Part shown: positions 1 through 8,088 of the stretch, one piece after another
How positions within the stretch are numbered: the stretch's first letter is position 1
Layout: the number at the start of each line of letters is the position of its first letter
Assembly (NCBI RefSeq): GCF_001426085.1
Contig: NZ_LMRR01000002.1
Span: forward strand, 307,879 to 371,878
Length of the DNA stretch: 64,000 nucleotides
Source: Rhodococcus sp. Leaf278
GTDB lineage: Bacteria > Actinomycetota > Actinomycetes > Mycobacteriales > Mycobacteriaceae
Direction of reading: 5' to 3'
Program-made: the position numbers and the translations under genes
Notes under the pieces: model-generated
What the model was told of the DNA's origin: nothing
Database searches by the model: none
The model's input: only the letters and a program-made list of their open reading frames with translations

Positions 1-588
1 ATCCAGGTCCGATGAACGTCGTAGCAGGCGGCAATCTTGCGGAACGCATGCTGGTTTTCTGCCTGCGCAGCGGCGGTCAACGCCACCAACGACACGATCG
101 GTACAGCCATCCCCATTCACCCCCCGGTGACCCAAAACAAGAACGCATGTTCGAACAAGATGAACAGTAACCCGGACCACCGACAGGAACGGAAGTCCAG
201 GCTCACCAGGCCGAATTGACGAGTCCGACCAGGACCGATCAGCCGAGATCGGACTTCCTGCCGTGTCACTCGAACAGCTGAAGACCGAATCGAGGGCCGC
301 CTCGAGCAGGCTGGCCTGTAGTCGATACCTGTAGAACGAGCCGCATAGCGTCAGGATCCGTGGTCACCCGAAAGGCGACCGAGACCACTATCGTTCGGGC
401 CTCTGGATCGTGCAGCCGAGCTCGCTGTCGAATCGCTCCGAAGAGATGATGTCGGAGGCGCGCGCTTCGCTGCGACCGATGTTCACGACATCGGCGGGCT
501 GAGTACAGCCCGCCGGGCATCGAGCGGTCTCCTCGTGCAGCCACTACCAAGCTTGTCGAGTCACGATGATCTCGACAGGTCCGCAACG
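1..588. other. Left-edge region without a convincing gene
   Basis: No open frame here gives a recognisable protein. On the minus strand a 50-codon hydrophobic frame (GTG at 269, TGA at 117-119) is followed directly by an ATG at 116 whose frame (begins MGMAVPIVSLVALTAAAQ) leaves the window at base 1. The TGA-ATG junction and the hydrophobic residues would fit two coupled small membrane-protein genes, but codon choice is mixed (a rare TTA, several TGT) and I recognise no family. The stretch 270-490 has GC-rich third positions in more than one frame with no domain, as in decayed sequence. The right end holds the terminator of the response-regulator operon. Confidence 0.3.
492..515 (-). terminator. 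Hairpin after the two-component operon
   Basis: A perfect 10-bp inverted repeat (CGGCGGGCTG / CAGCCCGCCG, loop AGTA) lies about 75 bases past the stop codon of the response regulator. There is no T-run, so it is a stem-only terminator of the kind common in Actinobacteria. The position after the last gene of the operon supports this reading. Confidence 0.55.
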
Positions 589-1269
589 TCAGATCAACCC
601 CTGCTTACTCGCCGCGTACACCGCCTCGGCACGCCGAGACACTGCGAGTTTGCGCATGATGTTGCTGACGTGAAACTTGACGGTTGTCGCCGAGATGAAG
701 AGTCTGGTTCCGATCATGTTGTTGGACAGACCCGTTGCCAGCAGGCGGAGCACTTCGAGCTCGCGCTCGGTGAGGCGCTCGATGCTGCTCGGTGTGCCGT
801 TCAGAGAACGGACGACAGCCGATGCGCTGCGCGAATCGAAGGCGCTCTCCCCGCGCGAGACGGCCCGGATCGCACGAACCAACTCGGTGGTGTCGACGTC
901 CTTGACCACATATCCTCGTGCACCTGCGTGCACGGCCTCCACCACGAGCCGGTCGTCGAGGAACGTCGTCAACACCAACAGACCGATTCCATTGTGCGCC
1001 TTGGCCAGCTGCGCACACAAAGCGAGGCCCTCGTAGTCCGAACTGGCCGAGAGCTTCAGATCCATCAGCACGATATCGGGCTCGACCCGCGCAACGACGG
1101 CCAAACCCTCCTCCCGGGTGGACGCCTCCCCCACGATCGTCAGATCCGACTCGCGTTCGAGTACCGAGCGAAGCCCGTCCCGAAGAATTGCGTGATCGTC
1201 GACCAGCACGATGCGGACCGTGGGTGCCGAAACCTGCCCTGCGCCTGCGCGAACCGTCGGAACGCTCAC
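589..1269 (-). CDS. mnoR: NarL/FixJ-type response regulator, MnoR-like
   Basis: Cytoplasmic DNA-binding response regulator of 226 residues. The receiver domain (about 19-135) has the acidic pair D24-D25, phospho-acceptor D70 in the VLMDL strand and a conserved Lys in GYVVKD. A C-terminal LuxR-type helix-turn-helix (about 160-225) includes LTERELEVLRLLATG and the recognition helix TTVKFHVSNIMRKL. The GTG start overlaps the TGA of the kinase gene (GTGA), so translation is probably coupled. Gene order (regulator, kinase, iron ADH, VWA, MoxR, NDMA-type methanol dehydrogenase) matches what I recall of the mnoSR/mno methanol locus of Mycobacterium smegmatis, so the inferred role is activation of the alcohol oxidation genes. 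The family is certain; the mno assignment rests on context. Confidence 0.85.
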   Translation of the reverse strand: MSVPTVRAGAGQVSAPTVRIVLVDDHAILRDGLRSVLERESDLTIVGEASTREEGLAVVARVEPDIVLMDLKLSASSDYEGLALCAQLAKAHNGIGLLVLTTFLDDRLVVEAVHAGARGYVVKDVDTTELVRAIRAVSRGESAFDSRSASAVVRSLNGTPSSIERLTERELEVLRLLATGLSNNMIGTRLFISATTVKFHVSNIMRKLAVSRRAEAVYAASKQGLI

Positions 1270-2621
1270 TGTGTTTCGCCCTTCTCGGATTGGTTCTGGA
1301 ACGGAATGCGCACTGCAACTCGCACTCCACCGGTTCGGGCTCGGCGGATCTCGAGGACCCCGCCGTGTTCGCGGGTACGAGCCGCCATGTTCGCCAGTCC
1401 GCGGTGCCGGCCGTCGACATCGGTGGATTCGGCCAGGTGCAGCATCATGCGCAAGTGGGCCGGATCGCCGTCACCGTCGTCCGCAATGGACAGCTGCACC
1501 TGATCGGGCGAATAGGTCAGTCGCAGTATTGCCCGCGACGCGTGTGCATGGACCGCGGTGTTGAACAGTGCTTCTCCGGCTATGCGAAGCAGTGCGTGCT
1601 CACGCTCGCTGCTCAGCTCGACGGGAGTTCCCTCGACCCGCAGCGACACCTGTAGCTCGTCGGGCATGTGGACCACGGAAAGCTGTTCGAGCATTTCGGG
1701 AAGCGACGTGCGGTCGGCGTCCTGCGGGTGATTGAGCGAGTAGATCGCCGACCGCAGCTGATCCACCGCTCGACGCGTCAAATCCTTGGCCAGATCCAAC
1801 CTGTCGCTACGTTCTTCGGCCGAGATCTCGCTGCGACACACTTCGATCTGCATTCCCGCGGACAACACGGCCTGGGTCACGCTGTCGTGCAGTTCACGAG
1901 CGATGCGGTGACGTTCGTCGTCGAGCACCTGATGGCGATGCGCGGCACCCAGTTGTCGTTGTGTCAGCAACAGTTCGGCATTTCGGGCCGCGAGATCTGC
2001 CGCTGTTCGGTTTGCCTCGGCATAGGCACTCTCGGTGCGTTCGAGCAATTGCCGTCGGCTCTGGAACAGAGCCGAATTCTGCAGTGCCACCGCAGTTTGG
2101 CTGGCAAGAATGCTCAATACCGCGGCGTCGGTGGCGTCGAGTACCCGTTGCTCTCCCGTCCACGCCGCGAACGCACCGACAACGCGGCCGTCGAACGCGA
2201 TCGGTACGAATGCATGATGAGCGGAGATCACCGGAGTCAGCCCGTCGCCGCAGGTGGACGTCCGAATCGACTCGAGGCAGTCGACGACGTCGTCGGGCAA
2301 CGGTGGCCCCTCGACGTTGTCCACCAGAAACGGTGTGGCGTCGGGACCGAGTACCAGCCGACGAGGCCCCGCGTCCGGCAAGGCACCATCGGCGAGAGCG
2401 AAGACCACCCAGCGGGCACTCAGATGAGCGCGAGCCGCCTCGGCCACGGCGCACACCAGCGTTTCCGGACCGTCGACCGTGCGCACCAGCGCTCGTGAGA
2501 TGAGTTCCAGGGCGTAGACCACTCGTTCCAAACGTTCTGCGGCGCCGCGATACTGCGGGTAGAAGGTGTTCTTGCCCGATCGGAGTCCCGTCAACAGAGA
2601 CAGGTCGGGTCCGGAACTCAC
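1266..2621 (-). CDS. mnoS: GAF-domain sensor histidine kinase, MnoS-like
   Basis: Histidine kinase of about 451 residues with no membrane segment, so a cytoplasmic sensor. A GAF-type sensory domain fills the N-terminal half. It is followed by a short coiled coil, a HisKA_3 dimerisation box with the phospho-accepting His in RHRIARELHDSVTQAV, and a C-terminal HATPase domain (DDGDGDP, then HRGLANMAAR). I chose the GTG at 2621 because it overlaps the TGA of the upstream dehydrogenase gene as GTGA; an ATG at 2687 would put 70 bases inside that gene. It partners the response regulator immediately downstream. The ligand is unknown; neighbours suggest an alcohol or its aldehyde. Confidence 0.85.
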   Translation of the reverse strand: MSSGPDLSLLTGLRSGKNTFYPQYRGAAERLERVVYALELISRALVRTVDGPETLVCAVAEAARAHLSARWVVFALADGALPDAGPRRLVLGPDATPFLVDNVEGPPLPDDVVDCLESIRTSTCGDGLTPVISAHHAFVPIAFDGRVVGAFAAWTGEQRVLDATDAAVLSILASQTAVALQNSALFQSRRQLLERTESAYAEANRTAADLAARNAELLLTQRQLGAAHRHQVLDDERHRIARELHDSVTQAVLSAGMQIEVCRSEISAEERSDRLDLAKDLTRRAVDQLRSAIYSLNHPQDADRTSLPEMLEQLSVVHMPDELQVSLRVEGTPVELSSEREHALLRIAGEALFNTAVHAHASRAILRLTYSPDQVQLSIADDGDGDPAHLRMMLHLAESTDVDGRHRGLANMAARTREHGGVLEIRRARTGGVRVAVRIPFQNQSEKGETQ

Positions 2622-3841
2622 AGCGCGATCCTGAACAGGTCGACCATCTCGCGGTGTGTGGCCGAACGCGGATTCGTGGACATGCACGCATCACGTAATG
2701 CATTGGTTGCCAACACATCCAGATCGGATTCGCTCACACCGATCTCTGCCAGACCCGCAGGAACACCGACCTGACGCGCGAGGCGGTCGACGCGGTCGGC
2801 CACGGCCATAGCGGCCTCCTCCGGCCTGGCCCTCCCCTCGGGCAGTCCGAGGCTCGTGGCAATGGCCACGTACGGCAGCGGATCCTCTGCAGCGTTGAAG
2901 CGAATGACGTGTGGCAGCAGCACCCCGTTGATCACCCCGTGCGGGAGGTCGAGCAACCCTCCCACCTGATGACTCATGGCATGAGTGGCACCGAGTATCG
3001 CGTTCGTGAATGCCAGGCCTGCTTCCAGGCTTGCCTGCGCCATCGACCCGCGCGCCGTCATGTCGGTGGGCTCGTCGATGGTCCGAGCCAACTGTGACAT
3101 CACCATGGTGATCGCTCGAAGAGCATGATGGTCTGTGAGCTGGTTGTGACCCAGCGAGACGAATGCCTCGATCCCATGCGTCAGCGCATCCAAACCGGTT
3201 GCAGCGTTGAGCCATTCGGGCATCGTGGTCAGCAACATCGGATCGATCACGGTGATGTCCGGAACGAGCGCCCGGCCGAGGATGGTGATCTTGGTCGAGC
3301 GCGCGGTATCGGTGACGATGCAGAACTGCGAGACGTCTGCTCCGGTACCGGATGTCGTCGGCACCATCACCAGCGGTGGGATGGGCCGGGTGGCCTGATC
3401 GACGCCCTCGTAATCGAGGATTTTGCCGCCGTTGCCGGCGAGAACGGCGATCCCCTTGGCCGCGTCCATGACCGATCCCCCGCCGATGGCCACCAGCACA
3501 TCGCAGCCGAAATCGGAGTAGTACTCGTGCCCGGCCTCTATCTCGATATCTTTGGGATTGGGGGTCAACGCACTCCAGATCTGGGGCTCCAGTCCCTCTG
3601 CAACGAGAAGGTCGACCAGCTGCCCGGCCCAGCCACTCTCGATCAACCCCGAGTCCGTGACGAGCATCGGCCGTACCCCACCGAGCCGGCGCGTCGCGTG
3701 CGCGACCTCACCCAGCGAATCCGGACCGAACACGATTTCGGGTGCGTGGAACTTGAGAACTCGTGGCGTCTCGGTTCTGCTGCGCTGCGCATCGAGGTCG
3801 TGCAGCGCCTTACCGACATTTGCCGTAGCTGCCTGGTCCAC
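2618..3841 (-). CDS. Iron-containing alcohol dehydrogenase
   Basis: Group III (iron-dependent) alcohol dehydrogenase of 407 residues, the family of 1,3-propanediol dehydrogenase and lactaldehyde reductase. An N-terminal NAD(P)-binding domain contains IGGGSVMDAAKGIAV and TTSGTGADVS. The C-terminal helical domain has the usual metal ligands in LDALTHGIEAF and in the pair of histidines of THAMSHQVGGLLDLPHG. The GTG start has a GAGGG ribosome site 8-9 bases upstream. It is the first gene of the operon with the two-component system (GTGA overlap with the kinase) and probably oxidises a small alcohol. The substrate cannot be read from the sequence. Confidence 0.88.
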   Translation of the reverse strand: MDQAATANVGKALHDLDAQRSRTETPRVLKFHAPEIVFGPDSLGEVAHATRRLGGVRPMLVTDSGLIESGWAGQLVDLLVAEGLEPQIWSALTPNPKDIEIEAGHEYYSDFGCDVLVAIGGGSVMDAAKGIAVLAGNGGKILDYEGVDQATRPIPPLVMVPTTSGTGADVSQFCIVTDTARSTKITILGRALVPDITVIDPMLLTTMPEWLNAATGLDALTHGIEAFVSLGHNQLTDHHALRAITMVMSQLARTIDEPTDMTARGSMAQASLEAGLAFTNAILGATHAMSHQVGGLLDLPHGVINGVLLPHVIRFNAAEDPLPYVAIATSLGLPEGRARPEEAAMAVADRVDRLARQVGVPAGLAEIGVSESDLDVLATNALRDACMSTNPRSATHREMVDLFRIAL

Positions 3842-3948
3842 CGTTCACACCCTCACTGTCTTCGGTCCACACAATCCGGACCTGTGATTCAGGTTACAAC
3901 CTTACGATCGCAGAAGGTTCGATCCCACCAGCGCCGGGCCAGGTTCCG

Positions 3949-3968
3949 ACCTACCCGATTGGGTAGGT
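3949..3968. promoter_or_regulatory. Palindrome upstream of the ADH operon, candidate MnoR site
   Basis: Perfect 8-bp inverted repeat ACCTACCC-GATT-GGGTAGGT, about 110 bases before the start of the iron ADH. A close copy (CTACCC-GATC-GGGCAG) lies about 134 bases before the methanol dehydrogenase start at 7891. The shared core CTACCC-GATY-GGGYAG suggests an operator common to both promoters. A terminator for the VWA gene ending at 3985 is the alternative reading; no T-run follows on the minus strand. Confidence 0.5.
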
Positions 3969-3984
3969 AAGTGGCGCGATGAGG

Positions 3985-5502
3985 TCAGGACAGCGCATGC
4001 CCCAGTTCAGCCGCCTGCGCCGTCAACTGTTCGCCATCCCGCGCGACCACCACCCGGTCGCAGATCTGCTCGTAGTCCGCCATCGAGCATGCAGCCTGCG
4101 CCCAGTAACGCCGGGCCTCGGGAGTGATCCAGGCGATGCGGTGCACCTTCGAACGAATCTTCTCCAACGCGTCGAGTCCGGCCGGCCGGCCGTTGCATCG
4201 ACCGTCCCCCACGATGATCACGGCAGTGCGCTTGTTCAGCACATCCCCGTGCGAATCCAGGAGGTCGGTGAAGGTCTTGCCGTAATCGCTGCTGGCTTCG
4301 AGGTCCAGTCGCGCGTCCGCGAGTACGGCAGCCAGTGCGCCGTCGCCCGTACTACCGAGCAAGATGGTCGTGACGTCCACGGGCGCATCCACGAAGCCCA
4401 TCACCGTGCACCGATGCGCGCGCGAATGCATGGCCTGCGCGAGTCTCAGCGTGAATGCGGTGATGGGCCGAACCGAGAGCGAGACATCAGCCAGAACGAG
4501 CAGTCGTACCTTGTCTGGTACCGGCGTTTTCGTCACCAGACGGAAGGGAATCCCGTCGGTACCCAGACTCGACCGGACGGTACGTCGCATGTCGAGCGGG
4601 CCACGGGAATGCACGCGTGGCCGCGGCCGCGGAGTACCTCGCATATGCCGCAACACTTCGTGGCTCGCGCGCTCGATCTCGGCATGGCGGCCGATCGCCT
4701 GCACCGTGCCGTCGACGGGCATCGGCGACGACATCGTCCCGGTCACATCGCCCAGCGCCGCCACGAATGCCTCGACGGCATCGGTGATTCGATCCAGCAT
4801 TGCGGCACTCAGCTCGCCGGAATCACCGCCGTCACCGTAGACGCTGCTCGGGTCGTACGCGTCGAACCACGCCAGGATTCCGGCCGGGTCTTCCCAGTTC
4901 AGCTGTCCCGCAACCGCTCCACTGGTGCTCGACGCCAACTCCCCCGCCGCCGTCGAACCGGAACGCTCGAGGTCGACGGTATAGGTGACGCCCCGTCGGC
5001 CCATGTCACCGTCGGTGTCGATCGACAGGTCGTGATCCTCGGCTGAGAGACTGATGTCGTCGTCGTCCTTGTGCGGGTTGAAGCCCTTGTCTGCCTCGGG
5101 AGCGTCGAGCAGATCTCCGATCTCGACGGCACGCTCGTTGTACTCGGCGTATTTCGCCGCCTCCTGATCTGCGCCCACGTCCAAGTCGGTCGGCAGTCCG
5201 CCCGCAACCTGGGCACCGAGCATCGAACGACTCTCGTCCACAACATCTTCGGATGCGATCATGAACATCGACTCGAACGCGAGCTCGAAACCGTGCTGTT
5301 CGTGGTCGTACTTCGCACACGTCGCGCGTAGAGCCGCGCGCAGAACCGTCAGGTCACGGGCCCCGAGTAGACCGAGGACGCGTCGCACTTCGATGACCTC
5401 GGCCGGCGACGCGGCAACGCCGTAGCGCCGCAGGATTCGCCCGAACACCGCCGCCAATACGTCGAGCAGTGTCGACGGCGTGAACGGCTCGCCTGCAGTC
5501 AT
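3985..5502 (-). CDS. VWA-domain (CoxE-like) protein
   Basis: A 505-residue protein with a C-terminal von Willebrand factor A domain. The metal-ion-dependent adhesion site begins at LLVLADVSLSVRP (DxSxS) and continues with VIIVGDGRCNG. The N-terminal two thirds is helical and acidic, with a low-complexity stretch (HKDDDDISLSAEDHD). It has no signal peptide. Such proteins act with MoxR ATPases to assemble or activate metalloenzymes, as with CoxD/CoxE. Its ATG overlaps the stop of the moxR gene (ATGA), so the two are made together. The likely client is the methanol dehydrogenase at 6620-7891, an inference from position. Confidence 0.85.
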   Translation of the reverse strand: MTAGEPFTPSTLLDVLAAVFGRILRRYGVAASPAEVIEVRRVLGLLGARDLTVLRAALRATCAKYDHEQHGFELAFESMFMIASEDVVDESRSMLGAQVAGGLPTDLDVGADQEAAKYAEYNERAVEIGDLLDAPEADKGFNPHKDDDDISLSAEDHDLSIDTDGDMGRRGVTYTVDLERSGSTAAGELASSTSGAVAGQLNWEDPAGILAWFDAYDPSSVYGDGGDSGELSAAMLDRITDAVEAFVAALGDVTGTMSSPMPVDGTVQAIGRHAEIERASHEVLRHMRGTPRPRPRVHSRGPLDMRRTVRSSLGTDGIPFRLVTKTPVPDKVRLLVLADVSLSVRPITAFTLRLAQAMHSRAHRCTVMGFVDAPVDVTTILLGSTGDGALAAVLADARLDLEASSDYGKTFTDLLDSHGDVLNKRTAVIIVGDGRCNGRPAGLDALEKIRSKVHRIAWITPEARRYWAQAACSMADYEQICDRVVVARDGEQLTAQAAELGHALS

Positions 5503-6536
5503 CGCCGAATCCCGATGCCGCCCTTGTCACGTCCACCGTGCCCACGAAATGCCGTCGCGGTCGTGTTGACTGTCGCGCCCAGCGATGTTGCTGCCGAGGA
5601 CGTCTCCACTGCCGGCCCAGCCATCGCTATTTTCATGTCCGACGAGTATTTGACCAAGGCGGCGAGCAAGTATTTGCGCGTCTCGTCTGTGTGTCCGAGT
5701 ACCGATGCGATACGAGCCGCGTCGATCACTTCCGAGATCGATGGGCTCTTGCGAAGCGGCAACTCACGCAATTCGGTTGCCATTTCGACGATCTCCGCAA
5801 TGATCTGCGCGGGCACCTCGGGAGCGCGAGCGGTCACGATCTCTCGTTCGCGGGCAGCCGTCGGGTAGTCGAGGTGGAAATGCAGGCAGCGCCGCTTCAA
5901 AGCCGACGACAGTTCTCGAGTGTCGTTGGAGGTCAATATCACCCACGGATCGCTGCGTGCGGTGAACGTGCCGACCTCGGGAATGGTCACCTGCTTCTCG
6001 GCGAGCACTTCGAGCAGCAGGGCCTCCATGGACTCCTCGGTGCGATCGACCTCGTCGACGAGCAGAACCACCGGCTCCTCGGACAGCACCGACTCGAGCA
6101 GGGGCCGCACCGACAGGAACGGTTCGGAATACAGACCGAAGTCTTTGGCAGCGAGCATCTTCGAGGCGTCGTCGATATCGGTGACGTGCTGGGTGAGCGC
6201 ACCGATGTGTTCGCGCAGCATCTGCACGTGCAGCAGCTGCTTGGCGTAGTCCCACTCGTACAGGGCGCGGTTGTCGTCGAGACCCTCGTAACACTGCAGG
6301 CGCACGAGCTTGCGACCACTGGCGGCGGCAAGAGATTTCGCCAGCTCCGTCTTGCCCACGCCCGCAGGGCCTTCGAGCAGAAGCGGGCGATCGAGCGCCG
6401 TCGCCAGATGCACCACGGTGGCAAGGTCGTCGTCGGCGATGTAGTCCTGCTCCCCGAGCGCGCGCTGCAGATCGGCCGCGTCGGTGAACCGAACGGTGTC
6501 TGTGTCGTCGTTGCGCACTGTCGACAGCGAGGTCAT
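5499..6536 (-). CDS. moxR: MoxR-family AAA+ ATPase
   Basis: AAA+ ATPase of 345 residues. Walker A is EGPAGVGKTELAK (K62, T63), Walker B is VVLLVDEVDRTEES, sensor 1 is WVILTSNDTREL and an arginine finger lies in ALKRRCLHF. MoxR proteins work as chaperones that insert cofactors or metals, usually with a VWA partner, here the next gene. The C-terminus after residue 300 is a Gly/Ala/Thr-rich tail ending in GHGGRDKGGIGIRR. The ATG is preceded by a weak purine stretch (GAAGGGAAAC). A long perfect hairpin separates it from the methanol dehydrogenase gene, so it may be expressed at a lower level than that gene. Confidence 0.9.
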   Translation of the reverse strand: MTSLSTVRNDDTDTVRFTDAADLQRALGEQDYIADDDLATVVHLATALDRPLLLEGPAGVGKTELAKSLAAASGRKLVRLQCYEGLDDNRALYEWDYAKQLLHVQMLREHIGALTQHVTDIDDASKMLAAKDFGLYSEPFLSVRPLLESVLSEEPVVLLVDEVDRTEESMEALLLEVLAEKQVTIPEVGTFTARSDPWVILTSNDTRELSSALKRRCLHFHLDYPTAAREREIVTARAPEVPAQIIAEIVEMATELRELPLRKSPSISEVIDAARIASVLGHTDETRKYLLAALVKYSSDMKIAMAGPAVETSSAATSLGATVNTTATAFRGHGGRDKGGIGIRR

Positions 6537-6567
6537 ATGTTTCCCTTCGAAGAGCGGCTGCGCCGCA

Positions 6568-6611
6568 TGTGAACGGAACTTCGTACCCTGCTACGAAGTT
6601 CCGTTCACATG
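6568..6611 (-). terminator. 19-bp perfect hairpin between mno and moxR
   Basis: ATGTGAACGGAACTTCGTA (6568-6586), loop CCCTGC, then the exact complement (6593-6611). It sits 9 bases past the methanol dehydrogenase stop codon and about 30 bases before the moxR ATG, all on one strand. It can act as a partial terminator or a 3-prime stabiliser that gives strong mno and weaker moxR expression. Its GGAACTTCGTA arm recurs in the palindrome at 23140, so it may belong to a dispersed family. Confidence 0.6.
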
Positions 6612-6619
6612 GGTCGCGG

Positions 6620-7891
6620 TTAGTACGACTCGTTGATCGCGTGTGAGACGACGGGAATCATTGACTCGACGGTGACCTCACGCGGGTTGCCCGGGGTGCA
6701 CCAGTCTTCCTGGATGTGCTCGGAGATCTTCAGAACCGACTTCTCGTCGCCCTTGATCACGTCGCCCTTTCCGGCGTACTTGCCGGTGTTCATCCGGTTC
6801 TTGTCGTAGGTCGCCGAGCGAATCGATCCGAAGTTGTCGGGAATGCCGACGTCCTTGGCGAGGCGGATGGCGGCTTCGACGGCAGCGTCGGCGGCCTGAA
6901 CGGTGGTCATGTTCTTGGTGTCGACGCCCATGGCCACGGCGATCTCCGCATAGCGCTCGTAGCGTGAGGGCAGGTTGTACTCCCACACGCGCGGCAGAGC
7001 GATGGCGTTGTTGAGGCCGTGAGCACTGTCGTAGAACGCACTGATCGCGTGCGAGATCGAGTGAATGACGCCGAGTCCGCCGGAGTTGAAAGCCTGCGTG
7101 GCGATGTACTGAGCATTCATCATGCCCTCGCGAGCCTTCAGATTGCCCGGGTCGTACACGGCCTCGCGAAGGTGCTTGGACACCAGGCCGATCGAGTAGA
7201 TCGCGTTACCCAGCGACGGCGCAAAATCCAGACGCGAGACGTACGGCTCGGCCCCGTGAGCAAGAACGTCGAAGCCACAGAACGCGGTCCATTGCTGGGG
7301 GCAGGTGTAGTAGAGCAGCGGATCGTCCAGTGCCAGAGTGGGGGTGGACGCCTCGTCGAAGGCGAGCCACTTGTGCGGCTTTTCCATGTCCGAGGTGTCG
7401 GTGATGACGTAGGCCCAGGACGTCTCCGAACCTGTTCCGGCTGTTGTGGATACGGCGATATGGGGTGGGTTCTGCTTGTTCGTCGACTTGGAGAAGCCCT
7501 CGAACTCGTTGATGTTGCGACCGTCGTGCGCGACGACGACGCGGATACCCTTGGCTGCGTCGTGGCTCGAGCCACCACCGACGGAGATGACGCTGTCGCA
7601 CTTCTCCTTCTGGTAGAGCGCCGCACCATCCATGACGTTGTAGTCCTTGGGGTTCGACTCGACCTTGTCGTAGAGAACCACCTCGACGCCCTGATACTCG
7701 ATCTTGCCGATCAGTTCCTCGATGATGCCCGATCCGCGCAGACCGGTCGTGACGAGCAGTGATCGCTTGAACCCGAGTTCCTTGGCCTCGACACCGATCA
7801 TGTCGTGGGCACCGACTCCCAGCTTGGCGCGCGGTAGCGGGTGAAACTCCTTGATGGGAAATTCCCAGATCTGATTGAGCTCGATAACCAT
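6620..7891 (-). CDS. mno: NDMA-dependent methanol dehydrogenase
   Basis: Iron-type alcohol dehydrogenase superfamily member of 423 residues, colinear by my recall with the nicotinoprotein methanol:NDMA oxidoreductase of Amycolatopsis methanolica and Mdo of M. smegmatis (N-terminus MVIELNQIW, then FPIKEFHPLPRAKLGVGAHD). It keeps the NAD-binding GGGSSHDAAKG, STTAGTGSETSWAY and the metal site CGFDVLAHGAEPYVSRLDF with the later HSISHAISAFYDSAHGLNN. These enzymes hold NAD(H) tightly and pass electrons to an external carrier, shown genetically to be mycofactocin in M. smegmatis. No mft gene is in this window. A GAGGAG ribosome site precedes the ATG. It probably oxidises methanol and other short primary alcohols to aldehydes. 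Confidence 0.93.
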   Translation of the reverse strand: MVIELNQIWEFPIKEFHPLPRAKLGVGAHDMIGVEAKELGFKRSLLVTTGLRGSGIIEELIGKIEYQGVEVVLYDKVESNPKDYNVMDGAALYQKEKCDSVISVGGGSSHDAAKGIRVVVAHDGRNINEFEGFSKSTNKQNPPHIAVSTTAGTGSETSWAYVITDTSDMEKPHKWLAFDEASTPTLALDDPLLYYTCPQQWTAFCGFDVLAHGAEPYVSRLDFAPSLGNAIYSIGLVSKHLREAVYDPGNLKAREGMMNAQYIATQAFNSGGLGVIHSISHAISAFYDSAHGLNNAIALPRVWEYNLPSRYERYAEIAVAMGVDTKNMTTVQAADAAVEAAIRLAKDVGIPDNFGSIRSATYDKNRMNTGKYAGKGDVIKGDEKSVLKISEHIQEDWCTPGNPREVTVESMIPVVSHAINESY

Positions 7892-8023
7892 CGGTGTCTC
7901 CTCGGTGAGTGTGGGTCGAAGACGCCTGTCTCTGTGATCGGCGTCTCACTGAAGACCACACTGTCCCCCCGACGGCGCGATGGGAACACCCAGCACCTCG
8001 AACCCTGCCAACGATCCCGGCGA

Positions 8024-8041
8024 ACTACCCGATCGGGCAGG
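8024..8041. promoter_or_regulatory. Palindrome upstream of mno, candidate MnoR site
   Basis: ACTACCC-GATC-GGGCAGG, an imperfect copy of the inverted repeat at 3949-3968 with the same spacing and the same GAT-starting centre. It is about 134 bases before the methanol dehydrogenase start. One half-site differs by a single base. Confidence 0.45.
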
Positions 8042-8088
8042 CCTGCTCGCTCATCCTCGGTAGGGGTCGCTCGACCGAGATTGCTGCA

